Assembly: GCF_000383595.1 (NCBI RefSeq)
Contig: NZ_KB911581.1
Location: forward strand, 2,672,265-2,736,264
Source: Streptomyces bottropensis ATCC 25435
GTDB lineage: Bacteria; Actinomycetota; Actinomycetes; Streptomycetales; Streptomycetaceae
Direction: 5' to 3'
Length of the DNA stretch: 64,000 nt
Position numbers and translations under genes: made by a program. Below the pieces are notes generated by a model. It was given only the letters and a program-made list of their open reading frames with translations. It had not been told where the DNA came from and made no database searches. Positions 45,793 to 53,781 of this stretch are shown in pieces. Positions within the stretch are counted from its first letter, which is position 1. Each line of letters opens with the position of its first letter.

Positions 45793-46392
45793 CTACGAGG
45801 GGGGTCTGACATTCCAGCCCGCGACGACCGGGCGTCCGTGCTCCGTGCCGAGGCGGCAGACCGTGCCCGTGGCCAGCTGGAACAGCGCGCCCCCGGAGGC
45901 GGGCAGGCCGAGATAGCGGGCCGTGAGGACCCGCAGGACGTGCCCGTGCGCCACGAGCACCACGCTCCCCTCGCTGTTCGCCAGCGCCGCGTGCGCCTTC
46001 GCCAGCATCCGGTCGGCGCGCGCCCCGACCTCCTCCGGGCTCTCCCCGGGATGCTCCGGCGGACCGGGCGCGACCCCGTCCGTGAACAGGAACCACTCCG
46101 GCCGGGTGCGATGGATCTCGACGGTCGTGACGCCCTCGTACCCGCCGTAGTCCCACTCGACGAGATCCGCGTCGACGCGCGCGCCGGTGAGCCCGGCCAG
46201 CTCCGCGGTCTCCCGGGCCCGCTTCAGAGGACTCACGAAGACGGTGCCGACGCGGTGCGAGGCGAGCAGCGGGGCGAGACCGCTCGCCTGCTCGCGGCCG
46301 TGGTCGGTCAGTGAGAGGTCGGTCCAGCTGGTGTGCTGCCCGGACGCCGACCACTCGGTCTCGCCGTGCCGCACCAGAAGAAGATCACCCAT
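45793..46392 (-). CDS. Histidine phosphatase (phosphoglycerate-mutase-like)
   Basis: 199 aa. RHG motif LLLVRHGETEWSASG at residues 5-19, SPLKRARETAEL, DLVEWDYGGYEG (general acid Glu) and VVLVAHGHVLRVL (second His). Catalytic residues complete. Substrate unknown: cobalamin phosphatase, PGM and others share this fold. Lies 9 nt after the HAD-like gene on the same strand. Confidence 0.92.
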   Translation of the reverse strand: MGDLLLVRHGETEWSASGQHTSWTDLSLTDHGREQASGLAPLLASHRVGTVFVSPLKRARETAELAGLTGARVDADLVEWDYGGYEGVTTVEIHRTRPEWFLFTDGVAPGPPEHPGESPEEVGARADRMLAKAHAALANSEGSVVLVAHGHVLRVLTARYLGLPASGGALFQLATGTVCRLGTEHGRPVVAGWNVRPPS

Positions 46393-46401
46393 GCCCCCAG
46401 G

Positions 46402-46971
46402 CTACGAGCCCGCCGCACCGGTGCCGTCCAGGCCGCCCCCCAGGGCGCGGGCCCACCGCTCCAGCTCCGTGAACTCCTCCTCGCGCAGCCCCCGGCGCGG
46501 ATCGATCCGCAGCAGCAGGGCCGGTGTGCCGTGGTGCTCGGCCACGTGCCGTACGTCGAGGTCGGTGATCATGTCGTCGACCCAGACGAACGGCCGTCCC
46601 GCCGCCCACTCCAGGACCCGCCGGGTCTTCCAGTACAGCCCGTCGGCGTCCGTGGCGAAGAGGTTGCCGAACTCGATGACCGGCAGATCGCGCGGCAGCC
46701 CGATCACCGGCCCGATCATCTCGTTGGCCTCGTGCATCCAGGTCGTGGCCCACGCCAACTCGTAGGGCAGCGCGAGCAGTCGCTCCCCGTGCGCCGGGTT
46801 CAACCTAATCCGCAGGCCCCGGCGCAGCCGGCGGGACCCCGGTTTCTGCCGGGAGGACCAGTTCGCGGGATGCACCCGCCGGGTCACATAGCCACGGGGA
46901 CGCCACAGCCGGGCGCCGAAGGGATTGAGGGGACCGTCGACGTCGAGGAGGAGCAGGGGTCGGCTCGTCAT
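46402..46971 (-). CDS. HAD-like hydrolase
   Basis: 189 aa. HAD motif I LLLLDVDGPLNPFG (Asp10, Asp12) and a C-terminal FVWVDDMITDLDV for motif IV. Between them a Trp-rich substrate region (YELAWATTWMHEANEM). An uncharacterised actinobacterial family. Its ATG lies inside a 15-bp perfect inverted repeat (46960-46998) that would form a hairpin over the translation start. Confidence 0.8.
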   Translation of the reverse strand: MTSRPLLLLDVDGPLNPFGARLWRPRGYVTRRVHPANWSSRQKPGSRRLRRGLRIRLNPAHGERLLALPYELAWATTWMHEANEMIGPVIGLPRDLPVIEFGNLFATDADGLYWKTRRVLEWAAGRPFVWVDDMITDLDVRHVAEHHGTPALLLRIDPRRGLREEEFTELERWARALGGGLDGTGAAGS

Positions 46972-46998
46972 GGGAAGGGTCTACCCATGACGAGCCGA
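46960..46998 (-). promoter_or_regulatory. Hairpin over the HAD gene start with a 6-codon leader ORF
   Basis: TCGGCTCGTCATGGG and CCCATGACGAGCCGA (15 bp, perfect, 9-nt loop). On the minus strand the first arm carries an ATG opening MGRPFP, whose TGA overlaps the HAD ATG. The stem would hide the real start; the mini-ORF could couple translation. Confidence 0.6.
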
Positions 46999-47096
46999 CG
47001 CCTCGCGTGCGCGGCTCGACGGTCTCCGTGACGCGGGGCCGAAGCTCACCGACGTTCCTCCGGCGCACCGCTGAGCGGGCGACTACTGTCGCGGTC

Positions 47097-47750
47097 ATGG
47101 TCGACCACGATGTCCTCGCTGCCACGCGCGACGCCTACGACGCCGTCGCCTCGACCTATGCGCGGCTGTTCGGCGACTCGCTGCGGGACAGTCCCCTGGA
47201 CCGCGCGATCCTGGGTGCCTTCGCCGAGGTCGCGCGGGCGCGCGGGGGCGGTCGGGTCGCGGACCTGGGGTGCGGGCCCGGCCATGTCACCGCTCATCTC
47301 GCCGAGTCGGGGCTGGAGGCGTTCGGGGTGGACGCCTCGCCGGCGATGGTCGAGCTGGCCCGGCAGGCCCACCCCGGGCTGCGGTTCGAGGTGGGCTCGA
47401 TGGCCGCGTTGGACATCCCGGACGGTGCGCTCGGCGGCGTACTGTCGCGTTGGTCCGTCATCCACACCCCGCCGCACGAGGTCCCCGTCCTCCTCGCGGA
47501 GTTCCACCGCGTGCTGGCGCCCGGTGGCCACCTGCTCATCGGCTTCTCGGCGAGCGAGGGGCCGTCCCACCCCACGCAGGTCTTCGATCACACCGTCGCG
47601 CCCGCCCACCGGTGGTGGCCCGATCACCTCGCCGCGTTGCTGCGCACGTCCGGACTGGCCGAGGTCGCCCGGATGGTGCGCGAGCCGCAGCCCACCGACC
47701 GCAGGCAGTTCCAGGAGGTCCAACTGCTGGCCCGCAAGGCTGAGGAGTGA
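47097..47750 (+). CDS. SAM-dependent methyltransferase (class I)
   Basis: 217 aa from ATG 47097. Motif I VADLGCGPGHVTAHL, acidic loop FGVDASPAMVELAR, motif GALGGVLSRWSVIH and LLAEFHRVLAPGGHLLIGF. Small-molecule methyltransferase of the UbiE/Methyltransf_11 group; substrate unknown. Convergent with the aminotransferase, only 18 nt apart. Confidence 0.9.
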   Translation: MVDHDVLAATRDAYDAVASTYARLFGDSLRDSPLDRAILGAFAEVARARGGGRVADLGCGPGHVTAHLAESGLEAFGVDASPAMVELARQAHPGLRFEVGSMAALDIPDGALGGVLSRWSVIHTPPHEVPVLLAEFHRVLAPGGHLLIGFSASEGPSHPTQVFDHTVAPAHRWWPDHLAALLRTSGLAEVARMVREPQPTDRRQFQEVQLLARKAEE

Positions 47751-47768
47751 CGCGGGCGACAGGGGCCG

Positions 47769-48977
47769 CTACTGCCGGTACCCGCTCAGGAACCGGCCGA
47801 TCCGGCTGATCGCCGCGTCCAGGTCGTCCGCGTGGGGGAGGGTGAGGATGCGGAAGTGGTCGGGGGTGGGCCAGTTGAAGCCGGTGCCCTGGACGACCTG
47901 GATCTTCTCGCGCAGGAGCAGGTCGAGCACGAACTTCTCGTCGTCGTGGATCTTGTGGACCTTGGGGTCGAGCCGGGGGAAGGCGTAGAGGGCGCCCTTG
48001 GGCTTCACGCAGGAGACGCCGGGGATCTCGTTGAGCTTCTCCCAGGCCACGTCGCGCTGTTCGTACAGGCGGCCGCCGGGCGTGGTGAGGTCGGTGATGG
48101 ACTGGCGGCCGCCGAGGGCGGCCTGGATGGCGTACTGGGCGGGCGCGTTGGCGCACAGCCGCATGGAGGCCAGCATCGTCAGGCCCTCCAGGTAGTTGCG
48201 GGCGTGCTGCCTGGGGCCGGTGACGACCAGCCAGCCGGAGCGGAAGCCCGCGACGCGGTAGGTCTTCGACAGGCCGCAGAAGGTGAGGACGACCAGGTCG
48301 GGGGCGAGCGCGGCGGCCGAGTGGTGCACGGCGTCGTCGTAGAGGATCTGGTCGTAGATCTCGTCGGCGAAGACCATCAGGCCGTGGCGGCGGGCGAGGT
48401 CGAGGATGCCCTCGATGATCTCCTTCGGGTACACCGCGCCGGTGGGGTTGTTGGGGTTGATGATGACGACGGCCCGGGTGCGGTCGGTGATCTTCGACGC
48501 CATGTCGTCGAGGTCCGGGTACCAGTCGGCCTGCTCGTCGCAGAGGTAGTGGACCGCCTTGCCGCCGGCGAGGGTGGTGACCGCCGTCCACAGCGGGAAG
48601 TCGGGGGCGGGGATCAGGATCTCGTCGCCGTCCTCGATCAGTGCCTGTACGGCCATGGAGACCAGTTCGGAGACGCCGTTGCCGAGGAAGACGTCGTCCA
48701 CGTCCACGTCGAGGCCGCGGTCCTGGTAGCGCTGGGCGACCGCGCGGCGGGCCGAGAGGATGCCGCGCGAGTCGGTGTACCCGTGGGCCCGGGGGAGCAT
48801 CCGGATCATGTCCTGGAGGATCTCCTCCGGCGCCTCGAAACCGAAGAGGGCGGGGTTGCCCGTGTTGAGGCGCAGGACGCTGTGGCCCGCCTCCTCCAGT
48901 GCGTTGGCGTGCTCGATCACGGGGCCGCGGATCTCGTAACAGACCTCGCTGAGCTTGCTCGACTGCCGGAACTCCAT
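47769..48977 (-). CDS. PLP-dependent class I aminotransferase (alanine transaminase type)
   Basis: 402 aa from ATG 48977 with GGAAGG upstream; longer frames extend into the divergent operator. Motifs: LNTGNPALFGFEAP, YTDSRGILSARRAVAQRY, INPNNPTGAVYP, DEIYDQILYD, and the PLP-binding Lys in CGLSKTYRVAGFRSGW. Resembles AlaA-type alanine/pyruvate aminotransferases. Divergent from an HxlR-type regulator; that regulator could control it. Confidence 0.92.
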   Translation of the reverse strand: MEFRQSSKLSEVCYEIRGPVIEHANALEEAGHSVLRLNTGNPALFGFEAPEEILQDMIRMLPRAHGYTDSRGILSARRAVAQRYQDRGLDVDVDDVFLGNGVSELVSMAVQALIEDGDEILIPAPDFPLWTAVTTLAGGKAVHYLCDEQADWYPDLDDMASKITDRTRAVVIINPNNPTGAVYPKEIIEGILDLARRHGLMVFADEIYDQILYDDAVHHSAAALAPDLVVLTFCGLSKTYRVAGFRSGWLVVTGPRQHARNYLEGLTMLASMRLCANAPAQYAIQAALGGRQSITDLTTPGGRLYEQRDVAWEKLNEIPGVSCVKPKGALYAFPRLDPKVHKIHDDEKFVLDLLLREKIQVVQGTGFNWPTPDHFRILTLPHADDLDAAISRIGRFLSGYRQ

Positions 48978-49006
48978 GCGCCCTCGCCTTCCGGTTCGTG
49001 TGTTGC

Positions 49007-49040
49007 TTGGTTTTACCAAGTAGACGCTTGGAAAGTCCAA
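49007..49040. promoter_or_regulatory. Paired TTGG-N5-CCAA operators in the HxlR/aminotransferase gap
   Basis: TTGGTTTTACCAA (49007-49019) and TTGGAAAGTCCAA (49028-49040), starts 21 bp apart. The second ends 22 nt before the HxlR start. Likely target of the HxlR protein, regulating itself and perhaps the aminotransferase. Confidence 0.7.
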
Positions 49041-49062
49041 CGACATGTCTAGACTGCGTTCC

Positions 49063-49695
49063 ATGTCACCTCGCCGAAGCTACGACCAGTACTGCTCCGC
49101 CGCGCGGGCGCTCGACCTCGTCGGGGACCGCTGGACCCTGCTGATCGTGCGGGAATTGCTGGCCGGGCCGCGTCGCTACACGGACCTGCACGCGGACCTG
49201 CCGGGGGTCAGCACGGACGTCCTCGCGTCGCGGCTGAAGGACATGGAGCGGGACGGGCTGACCACGCGCCGCCGGCTGCCGCCGCCGGGTGCGGCCTACG
49301 TCTACGAACTCACCCCGCGCGGACGGGAGTTGCTGCCGGTGCTGCAGGCGCTCGGGGTGTGGGGGGAGGCCGCGCTCGGGGAGCGCCGGCCCACCGACGC
49401 CGTGCGGGCCCATTGGTTCGCGCTGCCGTTGCTGCGTGCGCTGGAGGGGGGCAGCGCGGGGCTGGTCGAAGTCCGGCTGGAGGAGGGGGAGTTCCACGTG
49501 CGGGTGGGCGCCGGGGAGGGGCCGGTGTACGGGGAGGGGGGCGCGCCGGGGGAGGCGGACGTGCGCCTGTCCCTCGACGCGGGCACCTGCGGTGTGCTCG
49601 GCCGGGGGGAGCTGGGGTTGCGTGAGGCTGTGCGGCGGGGCTTGGTCGAGGTGACGGGGGAGGGGGCGCTGGCGAAGGAGCTGCGGGACGCCTGA
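49063..49695 (+). CDS. HxlR-type regulator with SCP2-like C-terminal domain
   Basis: 210 aa from ATG 49063. Winged-helix HxlR domain: YCSAARALDLVGDRWTLLIV, RELLAGPRRYTDLHADLPGV, STDVLASRLKDMERDGLTTR, YELTPRGRELLPVLQALG. C-terminal ~90 residues resemble the SCP2 sterol-carrier fold often fused to actinobacterial HxlR proteins (DVRLSLDAGTCGVLGRGELG, GLVEVTGEGALAKEL). Ligand unknown; possibly a lipid. Confidence 0.9.
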   Translation: MSPRRSYDQYCSAARALDLVGDRWTLLIVRELLAGPRRYTDLHADLPGVSTDVLASRLKDMERDGLTTRRRLPPPGAAYVYELTPRGRELLPVLQALGVWGEAALGERRPTDAVRAHWFALPLLRALEGGSAGLVEVRLEEGEFHVRVGAGEGPVYGEGGAPGEADVRLSLDAGTCGVLGRGELGLREAVRRGLVEVTGEGALAKELRDA

Positions 49696-49729
49696 GGTTC
49701 ATCGTCGACCGCGGCTCCGGTAGGGCTTC

Positions 49730-49752
49730 CCGCGCAGTTCCCCGCGCTCCTG
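49730..49752. repeat. Streptomyces interspersed intergenic motif
   Basis: CGCGCAGTTCCCCGCGCTCC, a common dispersed intergenic sequence in Streptomyces (reverse: GGAGCGCGGGGAACTGCGCG). Between the HxlR gene and its terminator. Confidence 0.6.
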
Positions 49753-49849
49753 AAACCCAGACCCGGCGGGCCTGAAAGCCGGCGCCCGGCGACCTGAGGG
49801 CACCGATGGGCCCCCACCGGACCCGCCGACGGGGGCGAGGGGTGGGGAA

Positions 49850-49886
49850 AGGCCCGCCGAACCGTGGCCTACGGTTCGGCGGGCCT
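49850..49886. terminator. 16-bp perfect terminator hairpin
   Basis: AGGCCCGCCGAACCGT/ACGGTTCGGCGGGCCT with 5-nt loop, between the HxlR gene and the convergent membrane-protein gene ending at 49898. Bidirectional terminator. Confidence 0.85.
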
Positions 49887-49897
49887 GCCGGCACCGG

Positions 49898-50713
49898 TCA
49901 GGCGCCCGGCGGCGGTACCCGGGTCGGGCGGCCTGTGCCTCGGGTCAGGGTGTAGCCGCCGATACCCGCCAGCGCGGCCAGCGCGGCGCCCAGCGCCGTC
50001 CAGACCCAGCGGTCGCTCCACCAGCCCGAGGACCAGCCGTCGTCGGGTTCGAGGGAGGACAGGACGGCCCCCGTGGAGGAGTCGTCCTCGGCGTCCTCCT
50101 GCGCGGAGGTGACGGCGACACCGGGCACCAACGGCCGCGCCAGCGAACCGTCGACGGCCGCGGCCCCGCCCATGTCCTTCGACTCGACCCCGACCTCGGT
50201 GCCGACCGGCAGCCCCAGATCGGCCGTGGCCACCCGGACCGTGGTGAGGCGGACGTAGTACGTGCCCGGCAGCGGATCGTCGGCCCACGGCTCCGACCAG
50301 GCACGCACCGTGCGCAGGGTGCAGGACAGCTCGACGGAGGCCGCCCCCGCCCCGGCGGTCCGGGTCTGCGCACCGTACTGACAGGCCTGGCGGCGCCGCA
50401 GCCCGTCGAACACGTCGATCTGCCAGGTGGAGGCGGACCCGGCGCCCTCGGGCAGCTTCACGGTCGCCCGTACGGTGGGCCGTTGGCCGGCGTCGGCCGG
50501 GAACGACCAGTACAGGTAGTCGCCGGTCGAGGCGCTCGCCGTCGCGGTCTGCCCCTGCTCGAACTCCGTGGCCGTACGGAAGGAGGTGCCCGCCTGCGTG
50601 GGCGCGTCACCGTCCTTCGCGGGGCTCGCGGAGGGGGTGGTGTCGGCGACGGCCGGGGAGACGGCCAGGCCGAGCATCAGCAGGGCGGTGCCCAGCACAC
50701 GTGTGATCCGCAT
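49898..50713 (-). CDS. Secreted/membrane-anchored partner of the VWA protein
   Basis: 271 aa from ATG 50713, which shares its A with the upstream stop (TGATG). Signal peptide (MRITRVLGTALLMLGLAV to VADT), an extracellular beta-rich domain (TGDYLYWSFPADAGQRPTVR, TWQIDVFDGLRRRQACQYG), and a C-terminal transmembrane helix (WTALGAALAALAGIGGYTL) with short basic tail. The coupling and matching layout suggest it forms a surface complex with the VWA protein. No named family. Confidence 0.82.
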   Translation of the reverse strand: MRITRVLGTALLMLGLAVSPAVADTTPSASPAKDGDAPTQAGTSFRTATEFEQGQTATASASTGDYLYWSFPADAGQRPTVRATVKLPEGAGSASTWQIDVFDGLRRRQACQYGAQTRTAGAGAASVELSCTLRTVRAWSEPWADDPLPGTYYVRLTTVRVATADLGLPVGTEVGVESKDMGGAAAVDGSLARPLVPGVAVTSAQEDAEDDSSTGAVLSSLEPDDGWSSGWWSDRWVWTALGAALAALAGIGGYTLTRGTGRPTRVPPPGA

Positions 50714-51984
50714 CAGTTGGTCCTCCAGACCGCGAGCCGCCAGCGCGACAGCCAGCCCCACAGCACACCCGCCAGGAACCCGGCGAGCACCAGCACACCG
50801 AGCAGCCACCAGCCGCGGCCGAGGCCGAAGGAGGCCACGTCGCCCGCCCGGTCGGGGCCTTCGACGACGTCGACGGTGATTTCGAGCGGCAGACCGGGCG
50901 TGGTCTTCACACCGGCCGCCGGTGAGTAGGCGTGGGTCACCTGCAGACACACGGTCTCGGCGTCGTCCGTGGCGTCGTCCTCGTCCTCGGTCTCCGCCTT
51001 CGGGTAGCGCAGACCGGTCGAGATGACGTCCGTACGGCCGTTCCCGGCCGCCTCACCGCGCACGATCTCGCGGTTCTTGGTGGTCACCGCGCGCAGCAGC
51101 ACCCCGTAGTCGGGGTTGACGTCACGGTCGGCCGCGACGCTCACCGAGGCGCGCAGCTCCTGGCCGGGTTTCACGTCCACCCGGTACCAGCGCTGCCGGC
51201 CGAACTCCTCACGGTCGGTGTACAGCCCCGACGTGAGCGTCGGCGCCTTCGCGCACGCCTCGGCGCCCTCGACGGCCTTCGGCACGACCACCGGGTCGGC
51301 GGCGCGGTCGACCAACTGATTGACGCGTTCGGTGAGTTCGTCACCGTGCTCGATCGAGGTGTACGTGCCGCCGGTCGCCTCCGCGATACAGCTCAGCTGG
51401 AGCCGCATCTTGGCGTTCGGGACCAGGCCGAGCGTGTCGATGGTCAGGCCGATGCCCTTCGCCGCGATCTCCCGGGCCACCTCGCACGGGTCGAGCGGGG
51501 CGCAGGTGTCCTCGCCGTCGCTGATCAGCACGATGCGCTTGGTGCCCTCGCCGCCCTCCAGGTCGTCGGCCGCCTTCAGCAGCGCCGGGCCGATCGGGGT
51601 CCAGCCGGTCGGGGCGAGCGTCGCCACCGCCGTCTTCGCCTCGGTACGGTCCAGCGGCCCCACCGGATAGAGCTGCGCGGTGTCCTTGCAGCCCGTCTTC
51701 CGGTCATCGCCCGGGTAGTCGGCGCCCAGGGTGCGGATGCCGAGCTGGACCTCCTCGGGCGTGGCGTCCAGTACCTCGTTGAACGCCTGCTTGGCCGCGG
51801 ACATGCGGGACTGGCCGTCGATGTCCTTGGCCCGCATCGAACCGCTGACGTCCAGCAGGAGGTTGACCTTGGGCGCGGTGGCCGAGATCTCGTCGGCGAC
51901 TGCCGTGGAAGGGACCGCGATCCCGGCCGTCAGGACGGCGAGCAGGACGAACACCCCTGTCGCCAGCCTTTGTCTTGTGATCAT
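50713..51984 (-). CDS. Secreted VWA-domain protein with C-terminal membrane anchor
   Basis: 423 aa. Signal peptide (GVFVLLAVLTAGIAVPSTAVA), von Willebrand A domain with MIDAS LLLDVSGSMRAKD, then TGWTPIGPALLKAADDLEG and VLISDGEDTCAPLDPCEVA, so metal binding is intact. A C-terminal beta-rich domain follows (~270-385) and a transmembrane helix (GWWLLGVLVLAGFLAGVLWG). Surface-exposed metal-dependent adhesion domain. Translationally coupled to the gene at 49898. Confidence 0.92.
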   Translation of the reverse strand: MITRQRLATGVFVLLAVLTAGIAVPSTAVADEISATAPKVNLLLDVSGSMRAKDIDGQSRMSAAKQAFNEVLDATPEEVQLGIRTLGADYPGDDRKTGCKDTAQLYPVGPLDRTEAKTAVATLAPTGWTPIGPALLKAADDLEGGEGTKRIVLISDGEDTCAPLDPCEVAREIAAKGIGLTIDTLGLVPNAKMRLQLSCIAEATGGTYTSIEHGDELTERVNQLVDRAADPVVVPKAVEGAEACAKAPTLTSGLYTDREEFGRQRWYRVDVKPGQELRASVSVAADRDVNPDYGVLLRAVTTKNREIVRGEAAGNGRTDVISTGLRYPKAETEDEDDATDDAETVCLQVTHAYSPAAGVKTTPGLPLEITVDVVEGPDRAGDVASFGLGRGWWLLGVLVLAGFLAGVLWGWLSRWRLAVWRTN

Positions 51985-52093
51985 CGGCGGATCCTATTGA
52001 TCCGGAGGGTCACCCTTCAAAACGAGACCGCCTGTCGACGATCCGTTCACCGGACGGACGGCGCGCGAGCACGGTCCCTTTCGGCCCCGCCGC

Positions 52094-53605
52094 TCACCTC
52101 AGCGGACTCGGCATCTCCGCCCAGATGTCGCCGGGCCGCTCCGGCGAAAGACGCATCAGCGTCAACGCCTTCGTCGGTACGGGCCCCTCCAGCAACGTGG
52201 CCAGATCGGGCGTGCGCGGCAGATCCCGTACGGCGGCGGACAGCGCCTCGCGCAGCACCGGCGTCGAACCGGCCGTCGCGCCCAGCGTGCCCGTGATCAG
52301 GGCGCCGAACAGCTTGCGGCGCAGGGTGGCCTCGTCGTCCGTGATGATGCGGCCGGTCATGGCCGGGGCGGGGATGCCGTGCCGGGCGAGGCGGGCGGGG
52401 CTGACCCTGATGTCCGCGAGGTCCCGGTAGACGAGACGGCGGGGGGCACCCGAGGGGGACAGGACCACCAGGAGGTTCTGGCCGTGCGCCTCCAGGGCCA
52501 CGCCCAGGTCGAGGAGCCGGAGGCAGACCGTGAGGGCGAGACGGGCGAAGTCCGCCAGCCAGGACGGCGACCCGGGCAGCCCGGTCGCCGCGAGCGCGGC
52601 CACCGGCAGGACCCGCTCGCCGGTCGTCGTGTCCGCGTACGTCTCCGGCGACTCCCGCAGCACCGCGGCGAGATCGGGCGAACCGGCGGTGACCGCGCCG
52701 AGGGTGCGCGTGACGTGCAGCAGTCCCTCGGTGCGGGCGGCGACCTCCGCCATGAAGTCCGACACGATCGCGGACGTCTCGATCGAGTAGACCGAGATGT
52801 CCCGGACGGACGAGGTCAGCCGGGCGCTCAGCGCGGTCTTGACGTGCGGGCCGCCGTCCGCGAGGGCGAGGGTGCGCAGGGACATCAGCGGATGCGCCTC
52901 GATCACCTCACCCGGCATCCCCGGCGGACACTTGAGCACATGGGCCGCCTGCCACGGATGCACCGGAACCAGCACCCGCCCACCGTCCCGGAACTCGGCC
53001 GGCCAATGCCCGACGACCAGCGCGTCCTCCACCGGGGCCAGCCCCAGCCGTACGACCTGCCGGTGCTCGGGCCCGTAGGCGAGCTGGTCGCCGGCCGAGA
53101 ACCCGGGCCGGGAACGGCAGTTGGGATGGAAGGGGTGGCCGTCGACGATCCGCTGTTCCCACTCCCAACTGGTCACCGGGTCGGCGACGGACTCCGTCCG
53201 ATCGGCGCGGGACAGCGCCAACGAGGCCACGCTGTGGCCGAGTTCGACCGCGAAGGCCGCGCTGTGCGGCACCGCCAGGGCGGTCATGAGCCGCGCGGGA
53301 CGGTCGTAGCGCCGCTCGTCGAGCCACACCTCCGCGGTGTGCGCGGCCGTGCCGTACGGGTCCACGGCCGGGCCGTGCAGCCGGCGGCCGTCGGCCAGGT
53401 GGAGCGTGACCCCGTCGCCCCCGGCCGCGACCCGGCGTACCACCCACGGCAGCGGCTCATGCACGAGGCCGCGCCACAGCCGGGACAGCACCGCCGCCCG
53501 GGCGCCGGGCAGGGCGGCGGTGTACGGCAGCGTCAGATCGGGGCGTACGGCGCCCAGTTCGGCGCCCAGCGCCGCCTCGGCGTCGCACAACGGGTGACGG
53601 TCCAC
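52094..53605 (-). CDS. IucA/IucC-family NIS siderophore synthetase (first of a divergent pair)
   Basis: 503 aa from GTG 53605 with GAGGAG upstream; the frame to 53761 is leader. Motifs of NRPS-independent siderophore synthetases: VDGHPFHPNCRSRPGFSA, LVPVHPWQAAHV, KTALSARLTSSVRD, EAHGQNLLVVLSPSG and RDLADIRVSP. Such enzymes join citrate or another carboxylate to an amine or alcohol via an adenylate. Subtype not clear. No iron-box palindrome (TTAGGTTAGGCTCACCTAA-like) was seen in the divergent promoter. Confidence 0.9.
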   Translation of the reverse strand: MDRHPLCDAEAALGAELGAVRPDLTLPYTAALPGARAAVLSRLWRGLVHEPLPWVVRRVAAGGDGVTLHLADGRRLHGPAVDPYGTAAHTAEVWLDERRYDRPARLMTALAVPHSAAFAVELGHSVASLALSRADRTESVADPVTSWEWEQRIVDGHPFHPNCRSRPGFSAGDQLAYGPEHRQVVRLGLAPVEDALVVGHWPAEFRDGGRVLVPVHPWQAAHVLKCPPGMPGEVIEAHPLMSLRTLALADGGPHVKTALSARLTSSVRDISVYSIETSAIVSDFMAEVAARTEGLLHVTRTLGAVTAGSPDLAAVLRESPETYADTTTGERVLPVAALAATGLPGSPSWLADFARLALTVCLRLLDLGVALEAHGQNLLVVLSPSGAPRRLVYRDLADIRVSPARLARHGIPAPAMTGRIITDDEATLRRKLFGALITGTLGATAGSTPVLREALSAAVRDLPRTPDLATLLEGPVPTKALTLMRLSPERPGDIWAEMPSPLR

Positions 53606-53781
53606 GGACGGGCTCCTCGGTGAGGGACGGGCACGGAACCCGCATCGGCATCGACATAGGCGTACGACCACTGCCCGCCCGCCCGCCTCCGCCGCGACGC
53701 CCGACGGCAGCGCGACGCGGCCCCGCATGGCCGCTTCGCGACGGGCAGACATACTGATCACGAGTGCACCGTAAGGAACGA

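Noticed and set aside
53606..53781. Iron-box in the divergent siderophore promoter
   Set aside because: No TTAGGTTAGGCTAACCTAA-type palindrome found on reading both strands.
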